From Spirodela intermedia (Eukaryota; Streptophyta; Magnoliopsida; Alismatales; Araceae), in NCBI GenBank assembly GCA_902729315.2, contig LR746276.1, positions 4,446,169-4,510,168 of the forward strand: DNA of 64,000 nt, read 5' to 3'. Positions 48,785 to 60,848 of this stretch are shown here, piece after piece. Both the position numbers and the translations under genes were made by a program. The notes under the pieces are model-generated. The model was not told the DNA's origin. It saw only the letters and a list, made by a program, of their open reading frames with translations, and searched no databases. The stretch's first letter is position 1. Every line of letters begins with the position of its first letter.

Positions 48785-51700
48785 AAAGTGAAACTAAAAG
48801 GCCAAAACTAAAGAAATTCTTCTATTAGTATCTCTTAAAAATTATTTTCACCACCTAGTCACCTAGAATGGAGAAATTAGAGCTAGAAGAAATCATACTC
48901 AAAATGGAGAAATTAGGGCTAGACAAAGTCACATAAAATTTTGGTGCAATATGCTAATAAAGGAGCTGAATAGCCAATGATTTCCAAGCTGAGTCTGGTT
49001 GATAATGTTGAAGAACAAATGAAAAAAATAAGAAATCAAGTGGAAAAAATATTGATCTAAATTAAGAGATCTAAAAAACAAATGAGATTAATTGTAACTA
49101 TCTCTACAAATGTACAAGGTTACATTATTTTTTTAATTTTAAAGAGATGAATAAAAACTTTGAAGAGATGAGGAAGAAACATGGAAGCATGAAAGGAGAC
49201 AAAGGGTATAAACTATATAATTTTTAGCACAATGAAGTAGATTATTAATGGGACCTTCTTTTCTATGAGAAAAATATGGTGTGTAGGTAGAGATGGAAAT
49301 GGTGTTGTTTTATGAAGAAGTTAGAAGGAAAAAATATGAAAGGTGGAATATAGAGAACTAATCTCAACTATCTAACATTCTAGCATGAAGATGAAGGCAT
49401 ATTTACTTAAAATTTTAAAGAACAAAAAGGAAGAGATCAATATAACATAGTGAGATGGAAAGTAATGTAACAAATCTACCAAAAAGCAAGAAAGGCATTT
49501 GGTGGTGTCAAAGTGGTATGACATCCAAGGATGAGTAGAAATGGCTCAAAGCTGTGTCTTGTGAGATAATGTCTCTATATAAAAATCAATGTGAGGTTGT
49601 TAATCTGTTAAAAAGCAAGCAATATATTTACTGCAAGTAGGTTTACAAAAGGAAAAAAAGTATATATATAAATATGAAAAGTACACTACTTGATTTATAT
49701 TGGAAGGATATTTGCAGAAAAGTACATTGCACCAAGATATTCTCTTTGGTTCTAAAACACACTTCTATTGGAGTTTTGATTTCCATAGTAGTTATCACCA
49801 GCATAGAATTAAAGTAACTTGATATGAAGAAGAAATATACATGTAGCAACTTGACATGTCTAAGGAGCCAAGAAAAGAGGATTATGTTTCACTATATGAT
49901 TGCTCAAGCAATCACCTGGTGAAAAGTTGAAATAAGGCAATGTAGAAAGAGAATCTTGTTCTAGCAAAGAAGCTTTTAGGTGAGGAGATTGGGAGAGATC
50001 AAAAAGTTGAGCATGATATCATCCAAGACAGGGGGATTCCCATTGAGTAACCACTATGAATTGTCTTATCAAAAATTTCTAAAAAATAAATTAATGAAAA
50101 AATAGATCTCAGATGTTTCACACCTAAATTCAATGGTTTGTTTCATATATGTATTGATATACACAAAACTAGACATCTCACAAGTCGTGACAATGGTTAA
50201 TATGCATATAGAAAACCTTTGAATGCAACATTAGAATGTATTAAAATAGATACCTTTATGACATGTTGCAATAGTTGGATAGGAATCATGTTTGACTAGA
50301 ACAAAGCCAAAGTAGAAGTTGATTATGCCAGTAAAAACTTGAGATCATTGTTGTGTGATATCTTGAAACTTTGTAGTGGATCCATCTCAAGGAAGTCCTA
50401 TGTTAAAATTATGTAACTCAAAAAAATATTTACACGGCTATGAAAAAAAGTTACAAAAGAAGCTTTATGTTTAAAGAGGTTGCAAGAATAATTGGCTTGA
50501 AACGAATGAGTATCGTAATGCATTTTGATAGTATTACCATTTACATGGTCAATAATTAAATATTTCATTTGCAAACAAAACTCATTGATGACAAAGGAAT
50601 TGACTCTAAGAGATAAACCAAATTCATGAGATATTTACTTTTTGAAAGTTGACACAAGATAATACAACAAATATGATGACAATAACATTGACCTTGAACA
50701 AGAAAAATAGGTAATTGAACCAAACCCTACTTAGTAACCAAAGGTGAAGTAATGTGTATGTCTACCAACCAACGAGGTACATGGGCTGAAGAGACTTTGG
50801 GTTAACACACTTTGGATCAACTAGGTTGGGTCAACACATTGGTTTGCAGTAAGAAATGGGCATATTACCTTATGTCCTTCTACTAGGAGTTCCTACCTAC
50901 AATTTTTATTATTCTCTCTTGAAAAACAATAACTAACATTCAAAAGATCAAGTTTCATAGTTTCTATCTCTTCATGCTAGATTATATTTTTTTTCTTACC
51001 AATATTTTTGAAGTTCACATATAAGAACTTGGATAAAATATTCGTAGATGAATCTTGAGATTGAGTTGACATCCTTCATTTGGTGGACATTGGGATGCAT
51101 TTGCATTGTAATGATAATGTTGATTTTCAATATGGTTGTATCCAAGTGATGTGATCATAATGCTTTTTTTGACAACTCTTAAGATATGCTATTAATAGAG
51201 CAAAAAAAAATGAGACATTAAAATTCAAATTGTTGAGATTTGACTAATCAAAGATCTTTCAAGTTGACCTATATTTCAGACCAACAAAATAATGTCCACA
51301 ATCAACTAGCTCAGTTGACCAACTTTTGATTTTGTCACCAAAAGATGTGTAATAAGAGAATTTATAATTTCTTTTGGTCATTTGATATGTCATGATTTTC
51401 TGCAATGATCAAAGATGCTCTAAAATGTCTAGATATGCTTTGGGATATTTGTCCTCTAGTCTATGAGAGAATCTCCATTTCCCCCTCATGAGATTGATTC
51501 CTTGAGTTGACACACAAGGTCTCTCAAGGGATATTTTGCTCTCTTTAATTTTGACTCAATGATATCTACGTTGACTCACCTAGGTTGAATAATAAGTTGA
51601 ACCATGAGCTGGCATAGTGCTTGAGTAAACTTTGCTTTCTAAAATATTTTTTTCTTTGCTTTGCTTTATATTTCTTTTAAGTATCTCTTCCTACATATTT

Positions 51701-52210
51701 TTGTGATATTTTATACCAAAAAATTATAATCAAATAAAAAATAGACTACATTTGTCAATTTAGAACCAGTAGAGCATCAGTGCAAAAATTATAAATTCAT
51801 GATCAACTTTTTTGTTATCAGTTATTATTATATGTCAACATCAAAACTCTAAAACGAAAAAAGATTTAGGCTATTTATAATTAGAATGGCAAGGGTAGGA
51901 AGTGTGAGACCAAGAGAGATCTCAATGCTGCTGACAAAGGTTTGTAGAATTCTTACCAAGGTGGAGATTGGGGGGATGTATCAAGAATTTCAACAAAAAT
52001 ATTTTTAACAGACCAGAAAAAGGGCCAACGAAGACTATTTCTTAGTCCAGAAATGTTCATATTTTTGGTCTCATTTGAAGGGGGGAAAAAATGGACAAAT
52101 CAAGCCCTTAGAAAGCTGACTTCATAGGCCACAAATGAAGGGCTTTGTTTGACAGAGGGAAAGGTAAATATTGGAGAAAAGGGGCTTGTTAAAAACAGCA
52201 GAAGACACTA
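48785..52210. other. AT-rich repeat debris
   Basis: No gene recognised. Very stop-rich frames suggest old retroelement sequence, but no domain block is convincing. A purine-rich AGATTGGGGGGATG string near 51967 resembles a polypurine tract, without a recognisable LTR after it. Confidence 0.4.
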
Positions 52211-52299
52211 TGCATCTCTCACTTATAATATTTTCTAAGTCCTTAGCAAATGCATCTCTCACTTATAATATTTTCTAAGTCCTTAGCAAATGCATCTTT
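52211..52299. repeat. 40-bp perfect tandem duplication
   Basis: The unit starting TGCATCTCTCACTTATAATA occurs at 52211-52250 and again at 52251-52290, followed by a partial third copy TGCATCT. The copies look identical, so the duplication is recent. Confidence 0.92.
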
Positions 52300-53576
52300 T
52301 CTCCCATGGATGTCGGTAAAGTCAAAGTGCAGAACCACACCTACCGTTGTGGCGCTTGCCTCCGAGTCCTCTCTCCTTTCCCCTTATTTTGGCGTTGCCT
52401 CTCCTTGTCATTTTCTGCACTTATCTTGAAAGCGGCTGTGGGTCTAAAGAGTCCTTGCAATAGCACCGTTCCGACGACTCGGAAGATGGGGGTCACCGGG
52501 GACCGGTGGGCTGTCCGCCTACTGTTGGCACCAGCTCCCGAGCAGAGAGCAGCCTCCTTATCGATCTTGATCGGTCTCTCCCCAGTGTCACTCCACAGAG
52601 AAAAAGAGAAGCTCCAGCTGGCCGCAGGATGAGAACCAAAATCATGAGATATCTGGGTTGGTAGCTGGGATCGACGATATTGGATGTAAGTTGCAGGATC
52701 AGCCACTGCGTTGAAGAATGTTGGCTGCAGTTTAAGCGTGTAGGGGGCGATGGAGGTACGGCAATGGTGGCGGATGAGGACCATGGACAGTTTCTATGAC
52801 AGCATAGTCTGTTGGGTGGGTCCAGCGGTCTAATCGCTAGGATGAAAAGAGATGTAATGGCATTGTCAGCTCAAGGATACACGCTGTCACCGTTTCAAGG
52901 AAGAAAACCTTGATTGAGCGGAGGAGATGAAAAAAAGAGCGAGAGAGACTTTGCTGCAGGGTTAAATCGTGAACACGCAACCTGCAGAGATGTTTAAACC
53001 TGGTTAGAAAGTCAAAATTTGAACCAAATCCCATTTACGACCTTATTTTAGGAGATCAATTGGGTATGCGGTGGCAGTAAGAGAGTTGAAGATTTCCAAA
53101 GCACAGTGGTACCTACAAACATCTACAGAGCTGCAATCAGGAGGCTTGCAGGCATGCTCATAATCACTACAGGTCAAATTTTCAAGAAGGTGTCCGGGGT
53201 GAGTTCGAAAAGATCAATGATTCGCCGAGCTGGATGGGATGGATAGAGTAATCAGGATATAATTTGGTCCTTGATGGAGGATATAAAGGACAAAAGTGGA
53301 ATTATCTGTACGTAGTTTTTATTTTTTCTGAGGCCAATTGATCTGAAAACATCCATGTTCTATCCTATCCGGAGGTGAACCCTGAAATTAAAGCAAGTTG
53401 AGGGATCCGAGGTAGAATCTGTATCCGGACGCGTTTCACTTTCAGAGTTCTGGTCTATGGTTGACAGAAATTAAAAAAAAATCAACAGGATGGTCAGGAA
53501 AAAAAAAGAACCTGGTCCGATGCAAGAATTTACCTCCATATTAACTCCAAGGACCTGGCTACGGGGTCAGCAGCCT
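52300..53576. other. Unassigned moderate-GC region 3' of the coiled-coil gene
   Basis: The base composition rises compared with the block to the left. Overlapping frames of 108 residues (plus, 52306-52632) and 147 residues (minus, 52341-52784) share the same DNA and match no known family, so neither is called. Part of this may be 3' UTR of the minus-strand gene that ends at 53577. Confidence 0.4.
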
Positions 53577-56500
53577 CCCTCCCAGGCATCCATGTTGTTG
53601 GCGTGGCAGCTGGGGCACGTAAATCTCTTCCGGATCTCCGATCCGAGAGCTGCGTAAATCTGTTCTGACTCAGCGGTCCGCCTGTCGCCGGCTAAGGAAG
53701 ACGACGGAGTAGGTCAACAACAAAGGGACGCAAGGACTATTATTCGACAGTGAGGATATCTAGAGAGCTCCTTTATCTGTTTAGTTTCTTCGATCACGGC
53801 TTCGCCAAGGAACGCCCTTTTCTCCACTTCAGCCAGCATCTGAACAGCCTAAAGAACATGGTACGTTCCCCAATGTAAGGCATCATTTGCCGAGTGTTCG
53901 ATGATCATCTCCAGCGTGTAAGGTGCAAAAATGGCCGGTGAAGTCGAGAAAAGGGTGAGACCATAATACGTGGCCACGAATCGAAGGATATTCCACAAAT
54001 ACGGATCGGTCAACGAACAGAAGACCACGTTAAAGAAGGGAGTAGAAAACTAGTCTAAATGCTGTCAAGGTTTCTGATAATACGGATGAAATAGGTCCAG
54101 CTTCATTATTTCATACTACTAAAGAAACGGAACAAACACTGAGTCGCTTGCAAAGGAGAATCACGGGGAAACGCAGTGAATAATTGATGCTGCACTACGA
54201 ACGTGATAATCTTGGCAACATGATAATCTCTCGATGAACTTTTGGATCTTAAATCACTCATGAAATAAGCAGGAAAAAAATGATGGACGATTGGAAATAA
54301 AAAACGAACGTTAAATAGGACCAGCAACTCAAATCTTGAAGGTTAAAAACTCGTCAGGATTTTCTGAACATAAAGTGGCAAAGACCAAAATGCTGTGCGG
54401 GATAAAAGGTCAATAATCAGGTCACTTTCCAGGAACGTGCCTGGTATAGAAGGAAAGGGAGATCTCACTGGTAGGATAAGGGAAATCCTATTCACTGTTG
54501 CTTTCCTGCAAATCTTAAGGAAAAGCATGAAAAAATGGCTCAGACTGTGTGATCCCTGCTGCGTCACGCCCAAAATGAAAGGGGTGACCTTGTAGTACTT
54601 GATCTGCGAAGACGCATTCCTAGGTGCTCCGTGGTGGCATTGTGACAGAACTAACCTGCCATCATGGCGAACCTCTCACTGTGGTCGGAATGATGTAGAT
54701 GCCTCCCAGCCGGAAGGGGGGTGGGGGGTTCAAATTGGTGTTTCCTCAGGTAGCCATTGACCCACAGTTATCCTTAAAATTCAGTGAAGCGATATGTATC
54801 AAACTCTCCATCTGCTCAAGAGGAAATCCCAAATTCACGACCAGTGATGAGGAGGCAAATCTTGACCCCTCTTACTTTCCATGAATTTCGTAAATTCCTG
54901 GAGGCTTTTAAAGAATTATTTACTTGAAAAAAACCAAAGTCCAATTAAGAAAAAAAGAACCCTATTAAATCCAATTTTATACTTCGTAAATGAGAGCATG
55001 GCCTATGTAAACTAAAACATTATGCCAATGAAGGAGAACGGTAAGATAAGAAGGAAAAACATAGAAAAAAGATCAGTCATATGCTATTGTGCTGCATTCA
55101 AATGCTTAAATGTTCAGTCGAAGTCAACTAGTCACACACGATTCAGCTGTCGTTAAATATGCGGAGAAAACTGAATTATGCATCCACTAGATCCCAAAAG
55201 TTTCTATAACAGAGGAAATTTAATCTATGTTACCTCAGTGTGGACACGTAATTCTTCTTGATACTTCCCTTCCAGCGCATCCAATTGAAAATTAGTATCA
55301 GATAGCCTGTCCTCAACATCTTGCAGTGTCCCCCTAGGGTTCTGTTTTGCATCCAAGGTTGTCTTGCCTGCATTGAAATGGCGGTAGTTCTTTTTTAGTC
55401 CCTTTATAAATTGCATTTATGTAATAACCTAGGAAGAATTAACAAAGAAAAGCATACGATGGCTTAAATAAAGCTTCTAATATATTGGAGCAACCATCTA
55501 ACATGATCAGCATACCAACTATACTAAATATGAGTAATCTACAGAGGAATCATTTTTCATAATTTAACACAAATATAAACCTATTTACCAACTATACTAA
55601 ATATGTTATTATTAATTTTTAACTCATAATAGTAAAGACTTATTATCTTTACTACAAGTATAAAACAAGATCACGCAAAGAGAACCACCATCTTCATTTA
55701 AATTTACATTACATCTTTTAAACATCCCCCTTATTGGATTTTCATTTCACAGGAAACCTGGGATTCTGGAGAAGACATGAATTAGATGAGAGAAAGCTAT
55801 TAATTCTGACCGAAATTACAGAATGCAATAGTTAAGAACTCCAATCAACCTAGACAAACCCACTCAAGAACCGAAAGAAGATCAACATAAGCTCATGAAG
55901 AAACATGGAGACAATTGAGTACCACATCATAAACCTTGGCAAGATGAACATCTGAAAATTATGTAGAAATAGGCCACCTTACATCAAACAACCATGCGAT
56001 TTTCATCATAGGATTCCTAAATCGAGCATTATTTGTAAAGTATAGTGCCAAACATTGTCTACTTACCATCATCTAAAAGAAATCCAAGAGTGTTGTTTTT
56101 CTTGAGGGTGAGTACTTCCAATTCTCGAAAACTCCTGCAGCGATAAGCCCCAAATTACTGAAGGCTGTACAGTCATTCAACTAAACTTGAAGTCAAAGAC
56201 ATAAACCAGTTGAAAGCAACGGACACAAAGTCCCATTCTTCTGAAATTCATAAATTGGAAATACTCTGTCCTCTAATAAATAGCATTTTCAGAATCCAAT
56301 AGGCAATGGACCAATAAGTATAAGGACTTCACTAAAGTGAATCAACTGGGTATAATCCTTAAACAGTTTAATACCACAATATTAAATTTCCAAAGCTCAC
56401 AGAATAGGTCTTACTATTTGAGTGAATTGTAGAGTTGGCTAAAATACATCTGATTAGTGTCAGTAACTGAACAGGATCATTTTCATGAAACGACCCATTG

Positions 56501-58008
56501 CCATACGTTTTCCTTTTTTAATACTAAAATCCGGATAGCGTCAAACAGCAAGGGGAAAAGTCATATAGAATGATTGAGGTGGAGAATCACAGATGTCTAG
56601 GATTAAACGACGGCATGTTGCAGACTCAGGGCAAGCTACTTGTCACTTGTCCCCATTTGAGTAAGAATCTCAACTTTGTTATACACCAGTCTAAAGAGGA
56701 ATAAAAAAATGCTGTCAAGTTTGGACAGTCGCTCTTAGATGGGAATAATCAAAGAAAACACTAGACCCAAGGGAATAATCATCTCATATAAACTCGACAG
56801 AAGTACACTTAATTCTTTTTGAATTAAAATGTGTGCAAATTAAAATCATATTAATTGATCGCGTCTTTCATCAAGTTTTACTCGAAGCAAAGCATCCTTT
56901 TTGTCCTTGCACGCTCATATAACACATGTAACTTCCCAATAAAGTAATTCCGCATCCACACACCAAAACATTTTACGAAATTTTGGCAAATAATTTTTGT
57001 TCAATTTGTGAAGTCAAACATCATCAAACACGTGATCATTTTCGTTTTTCTCATGTTCCCAGCACTGAAAGTGTAAAAAATTGTTTGAACATCTGTTAGA
57101 GTCAGAAAGCTGAAAAATAAAAGTAGAAACAGGGAAGGAAAGCAAAAACGTTTGCAAATGAACAAGTTCCAATACTGACCTTATGTTCTTGTTGAGCTCA
57201 TACATTTCATTGAGAAATTTATCCCTGAGTCAGTAGACGACTTTTTCCCTCAATTAGTCCAAATGAAAAATAAATCAGAAATAGAATCAGCGCTCTCGTA
57301 AAAACTAACCGGACATTTTCCTCCTCATTCTTTCACGGGAACCAATGTCAATGCAATCAACATCAATAGGGAATGAATATAATGGATAAGGATTAAATGG
57401 TGACACAAAAGCACATGCGGAGACGGAAAGAGACGAACCTTAAGGTTGGAGAAATCAGAAGTAATTATGGACACCTCATCTTGCAGAAGACGAGTTCTCG
57501 CCTGCAAAATGGGACGGTCGTTTACCGAGTATCACTGAACAGAAATAGTACAACGGAAAGAAAAATTTGAAGTCGAAAGAGCGGCACACAAATTTACTGA
57601 TCGAGGCAAGGGAGTGAGTGAGAAACCTCCAGAGCATGTACTGACGCATCAGCCATAGAAAGCTCGACCTCAGAACCCCTTATACTGTGTTCCGCGGCCT
57701 CCCTTGACTGCTTGGCCACCTCGAGGCTGGCGTTCGCTGTCTTCAACTGCCCCTGGAGGTCGACCAGCCGATTCTTCAGATCGGAGATCCTCCTCTCTGC
57801 CGAGGAACAAAGGAACACGAGAAGAGAACGGGGACGAGTGCGAAAAGTAGCATAAGCGACGAGCAAGAGATTCCCAACAGAGACGATAGAATCAGAAGAG
57901 AAGACGGATTCCACCTCCCTGTGACTGCTCGGCGGCAAAGTCCCGGATGAGAGTGAGGAGATGCCGCTGCACATCTCTTCGCTGGATCTCGCCCGCCGTC
58001 GATGGCAT
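53577..58008 (-). CDS. Coiled-coil protein of unknown function, nine exons
   Basis: Exons 58008-57915, 57796-57627, 57501-57439, 57329-57310, 57224-57180, 56134-56067, 55367-55234, 53839-53749 and 53692-53577 join in one frame to 266 residues ending TGA. All introns are GT-AG. Exon 4 is only 20 nt (codes for NEEENV plus part of Arg) and is needed to keep the frame. The protein is rich in Glu, Lys, Leu and Ser with heptad-like spacing from about residue 30 to 235 ('DLKNRLVDLQGQLKTANASL', 'DVEDRLSDTNFQLDALEG'), so it is mainly coiled coil. The last exon adds 'RKRFTCPSCHANNMDAWEG', with a CPSC pair that could bind a metal. I do not recognise the family. No signal peptide or membrane segment is seen. 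The first seven exons are well supported; the last two are less certain, and an alternative terminal exon is possible at 54811-54746. Confidence 0.75.
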
Positions 58009-58956
58009 TGCCTCTCTCCCTCTTCCTTCCTTTTTCTCTCTTTCCCCTCCCTCCCCAGAGCTGCAATTGGAGGAACGGAGAATGCGCGGGAGAATTTTAT
58101 AAATCCACAATATTATTTCATAAAAGCCCTTAATATTTCAATAAATTTTATTTTGTACTTTATAAAGTTGTATTTATAAGAATACTTCGATCATAAGGCT
58201 TATCGCCCCAGGAACTAGACATTATATATATAGATATATATATTAGTAGGAGCGGCTTCCGCCTACTAGGCCTCCCCGTGCACATGGACCCCATCGAGAC
58301 TCCCTAAATGGGCCAAAAAGGAAGGCGAGGCTCATATAGGTTCCACGAACCAGGCAGAGAAAGAGGTCGGACCAAGTGGACCCCCACTGGCCCCCTCGGG
58401 GACCCGCGGCGCTGTCCGCTACCGCGGGGACGAACCGGTGGGGGCGTCCACTGGGCTCGGAAGTCTGACGGGGTCTGACCGAGTCGCCGGCACCGTTTGT
58501 CGCCCTCCGGGATAGACCCCGCTGGAGCCATCGGCGCGCCGGCCGGGGGCTCTGCCGCACATGGCGTGCCGGGCCCGCGGGCCACGGACCAGCCTATGCG
58601 GAAGGCTTGCACCGCAAGTGTTCGATGAAATGGCGGCGAGAGAGGCGAACGGCCGGGCCACTTTCCTGACCTATCCTCGTCGTAATGAGAAGGGACAAGG
58701 CATGTGACTGCCCGGCCGCAGGGATCCCCCTGGCCCTCCGCCGGAAGCCGCCGCCGCCGCCGCCGCCGCTTTATTTTATCGCCCCCTTGTTTCCATTCGC
58801 CCGATACAACTAACAAAACAGACGCCCTCACATGCCGCCATGTTCTCACCTCCCCGAGATAGAGATAGAGAGAGACGGAAGAGAGAGAGTCCCCGGAGAT
58901 GAGCTGGCGTAGCAGATGTCAAGGAGAAGAACGTGGGTTTCATCATGTCCCCCCCC

Positions 58957-58975
58957 TCTCTCTCTCTCTCTCTCT
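58957..58975. repeat. (CT)n microsatellite
   Basis: About nine CT units after a run of C. Confidence 0.85.
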
Positions 58976-59455
58976 ACGCGGGTGGCGATGATCGTTGACT
59001 TTAGTCAACCAGTGGAGTGACGGAGGTCAAAGGCCATTTTTCACGATGATGTACATGTCGGCGCATCAAGTGACGGCAGATACATTGACCTACATATAAA
59101 TAAATCTCCGAGCTAAGAGGGCTACATCCGCCAGGTGTCCAAGCGGGAGCCGGGGAGGCATCGGCGCCGTTGTCTTCTCCGCCCCATTTGATATTAAAGC
59201 CTCCTGTGTACGATGTCAGCCGTTGACCGTCGGATATCACCGGCGTTTGGTGGCATGACGTGGGAGGAAGCTAGGGTTTGCGTGCCTTCGTCTTCCTCCT
59301 CGGAGGAGAGAAGGATTGCTTGGGGAAAAGTCACCTCCATTGTTTTTGTTCCCGCACTCTTCCTCTCACTGCAGAAACAGTAAATGCCTCCCCGGGAACT
59401 GATTCCTTCCGCAGAGAGAGAGAGTGAGGGAGGGAAAGCGAGAGACTTAGAGAGA

Positions 59456-59498
59456 TAAGGAAGACGCACGGAAGCCATAGATACCCTCAGAGGTGGGT

Positions 59499-59529
<31 letters not shown>

Positions 59530-59580
59530 AGTAAGACGCACGGAAGCAATAGATATGCAGCAGATGGGTAGAGAGAGAGG
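59456..59580. repeat. Imperfect tandem duplication with (GA)n
   Basis: 'AAGACGCACGGAAGCCATAG' near 59461 recurs as 'TAAGACGCACGGAAGCAATA' near 59532. Each copy is followed by TGGGTAGAGAGAGAG. The first copy carries the long (AG)n run at 59499-59527; the second has only four to five units. Confidence 0.8.
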
Positions 59581-60056
59581 AGCATTATTGGCTTGTTCGG
59601 ACGATCATTTATTGTATGGGGGCTCGATCACAGTGCTGCTATCGTCATGTAAATGAGAGTGGGCGGAGCATTCAAGGCGGAGGGCATCTGGTCCGTGAAG
59701 GTCGCAGTCTGCGGAGGAGAAAGAAAGGCGAGGCCCCTCTCTTCCTGGGAAGGGCCGAAGGCCGCCCTTCCCGCTCTTGTGACGTCTGCAAATGCTGCTC
59801 CCTGGGGCAATGAATGAGAGCGAGTCGCCGAGCTCCTTGTGAGCCATGGCAATCCATATTAACGAGTCCACTCTGCGCATCAATTGTTCCACGGGGTGCC
59901 CCGCCGTAGCCGACGACTTATGACGGAGCATGTTCTCGACACGTCGCCTCTATCTCCATTAGAAACAAGAAGAACAACTCTCACTTCTAACCCACAAATC
60001 ATTCGAAAGATTGGTTCTTTTGTTCCTCATAAAGGGGTTAACTTTTACGAAGCTGA

Positions 60057-60080
60057 TTCTCTCTCTCTCTCTCTCTCTCT
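60057..60080. repeat. (CT)12 microsatellite
   Basis: Uninterrupted CT units in the 5' region of the TORTIFOLIA1-like gene. Confidence 0.9.
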
Positions 60081-60137
60081 CATGGAAGGAGCAAGCTAGT
60101 GTCATGTCTGAGACAGTCTCGTTGATAATTCGTTAGC

Positions 60138-60161
60138 GAGAGAGAGAGAGAGAGAGAGAGC
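60138..60161. repeat. (GA)12 microsatellite
   Basis: Uninterrupted GA units 57 bp after the (CT)12 tract. The two runs are complementary and could pair as a hairpin in a transcript. Confidence 0.9.
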
Positions 60162-60848
60162 AGAGACTACTCGGGATTAGCAGGCATGCTTGAAGAATTG
60201 TTACGGAATTGTAAATGCCTGAGTAAAGGCAGAAGAAGACGGAAGAACGGGGACGGGGGGGGGGAACAAACCAGATCGACGGCGAGAAGAGAGGAATGAG
60301 TGACCCGACGGGATCTACCGGGAGTCCGTGAGGAAGACGACATGGGAGGAAGGAGACGGTCCGCAGGCGATGAATAATATATACGGACGGTTTTTAGATA
60401 AAAAGGTTAACTGGGAGAGGAGGGGGGGGAGAGGGACCACTCCGCAGATGCAGATCCATGCACAGAAAGATGTGTTTCCCTCTCCATCGTCTTCTTGTGG
60501 AATGGATCATGTGGATCGGTTGATCTTCCCCCCATTTCTTCGCCGCCCAGCACCCTAACCACCCGCCCGAGCCCTTCTCCAGATATGAGTAGATTATTCC
60601 ATTACTAACCACAGAATCGCCGCCGCTTCTGCTGCGATACTCTACTGCTGCTGCTGCCGCCGCCCAGACCCACCAGAGCTTCGACCACCCGGCTCCCGCC
60701 ACCCAGCAGGAACGAAAATGGGGTTAGGACACGACACCGCTGTCTGATCGTTGCCCCTTCTTCCGTCTCTGTGGGTCGCCATTTTTTCGGCTCAAAGTTT
60801 GCTTTGAAGAAAAGACAAGCAAACTGAGGAGGTTGAGGAGGAGGGGAA

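Larger units (their letters stand above)
58009..60848. other. GC-rich, microsatellite-rich intergenic region between two divergent genes
   Basis: Separates the minus-strand coiled-coil gene from the plus-strand TORTIFOLIA1-like gene, so it must hold both promoters. The part at 58250-58850 is very GC-rich and gives long overlapping frames on the minus strand (up to 181 residues) with no family resemblance. (CT)n or (GA)n tracts occur at 58957-58975, 59499-59527, 60057-60080 and 60138-60161. A short duplicated block lies at 59456-59580. Confidence 0.5.

Noticed and set aside
52306-52784. Overlapping plus and minus frames of 108 and 147 residues
   Set aside because: They use the same DNA on opposite strands, with no domain and no splice or promoter context.
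58304-58849. 181-residue minus-strand frame
   Set aside because: Arg/Pro/Gly-rich translation of very GC-rich DNA; competing frames exist and there is no family match.
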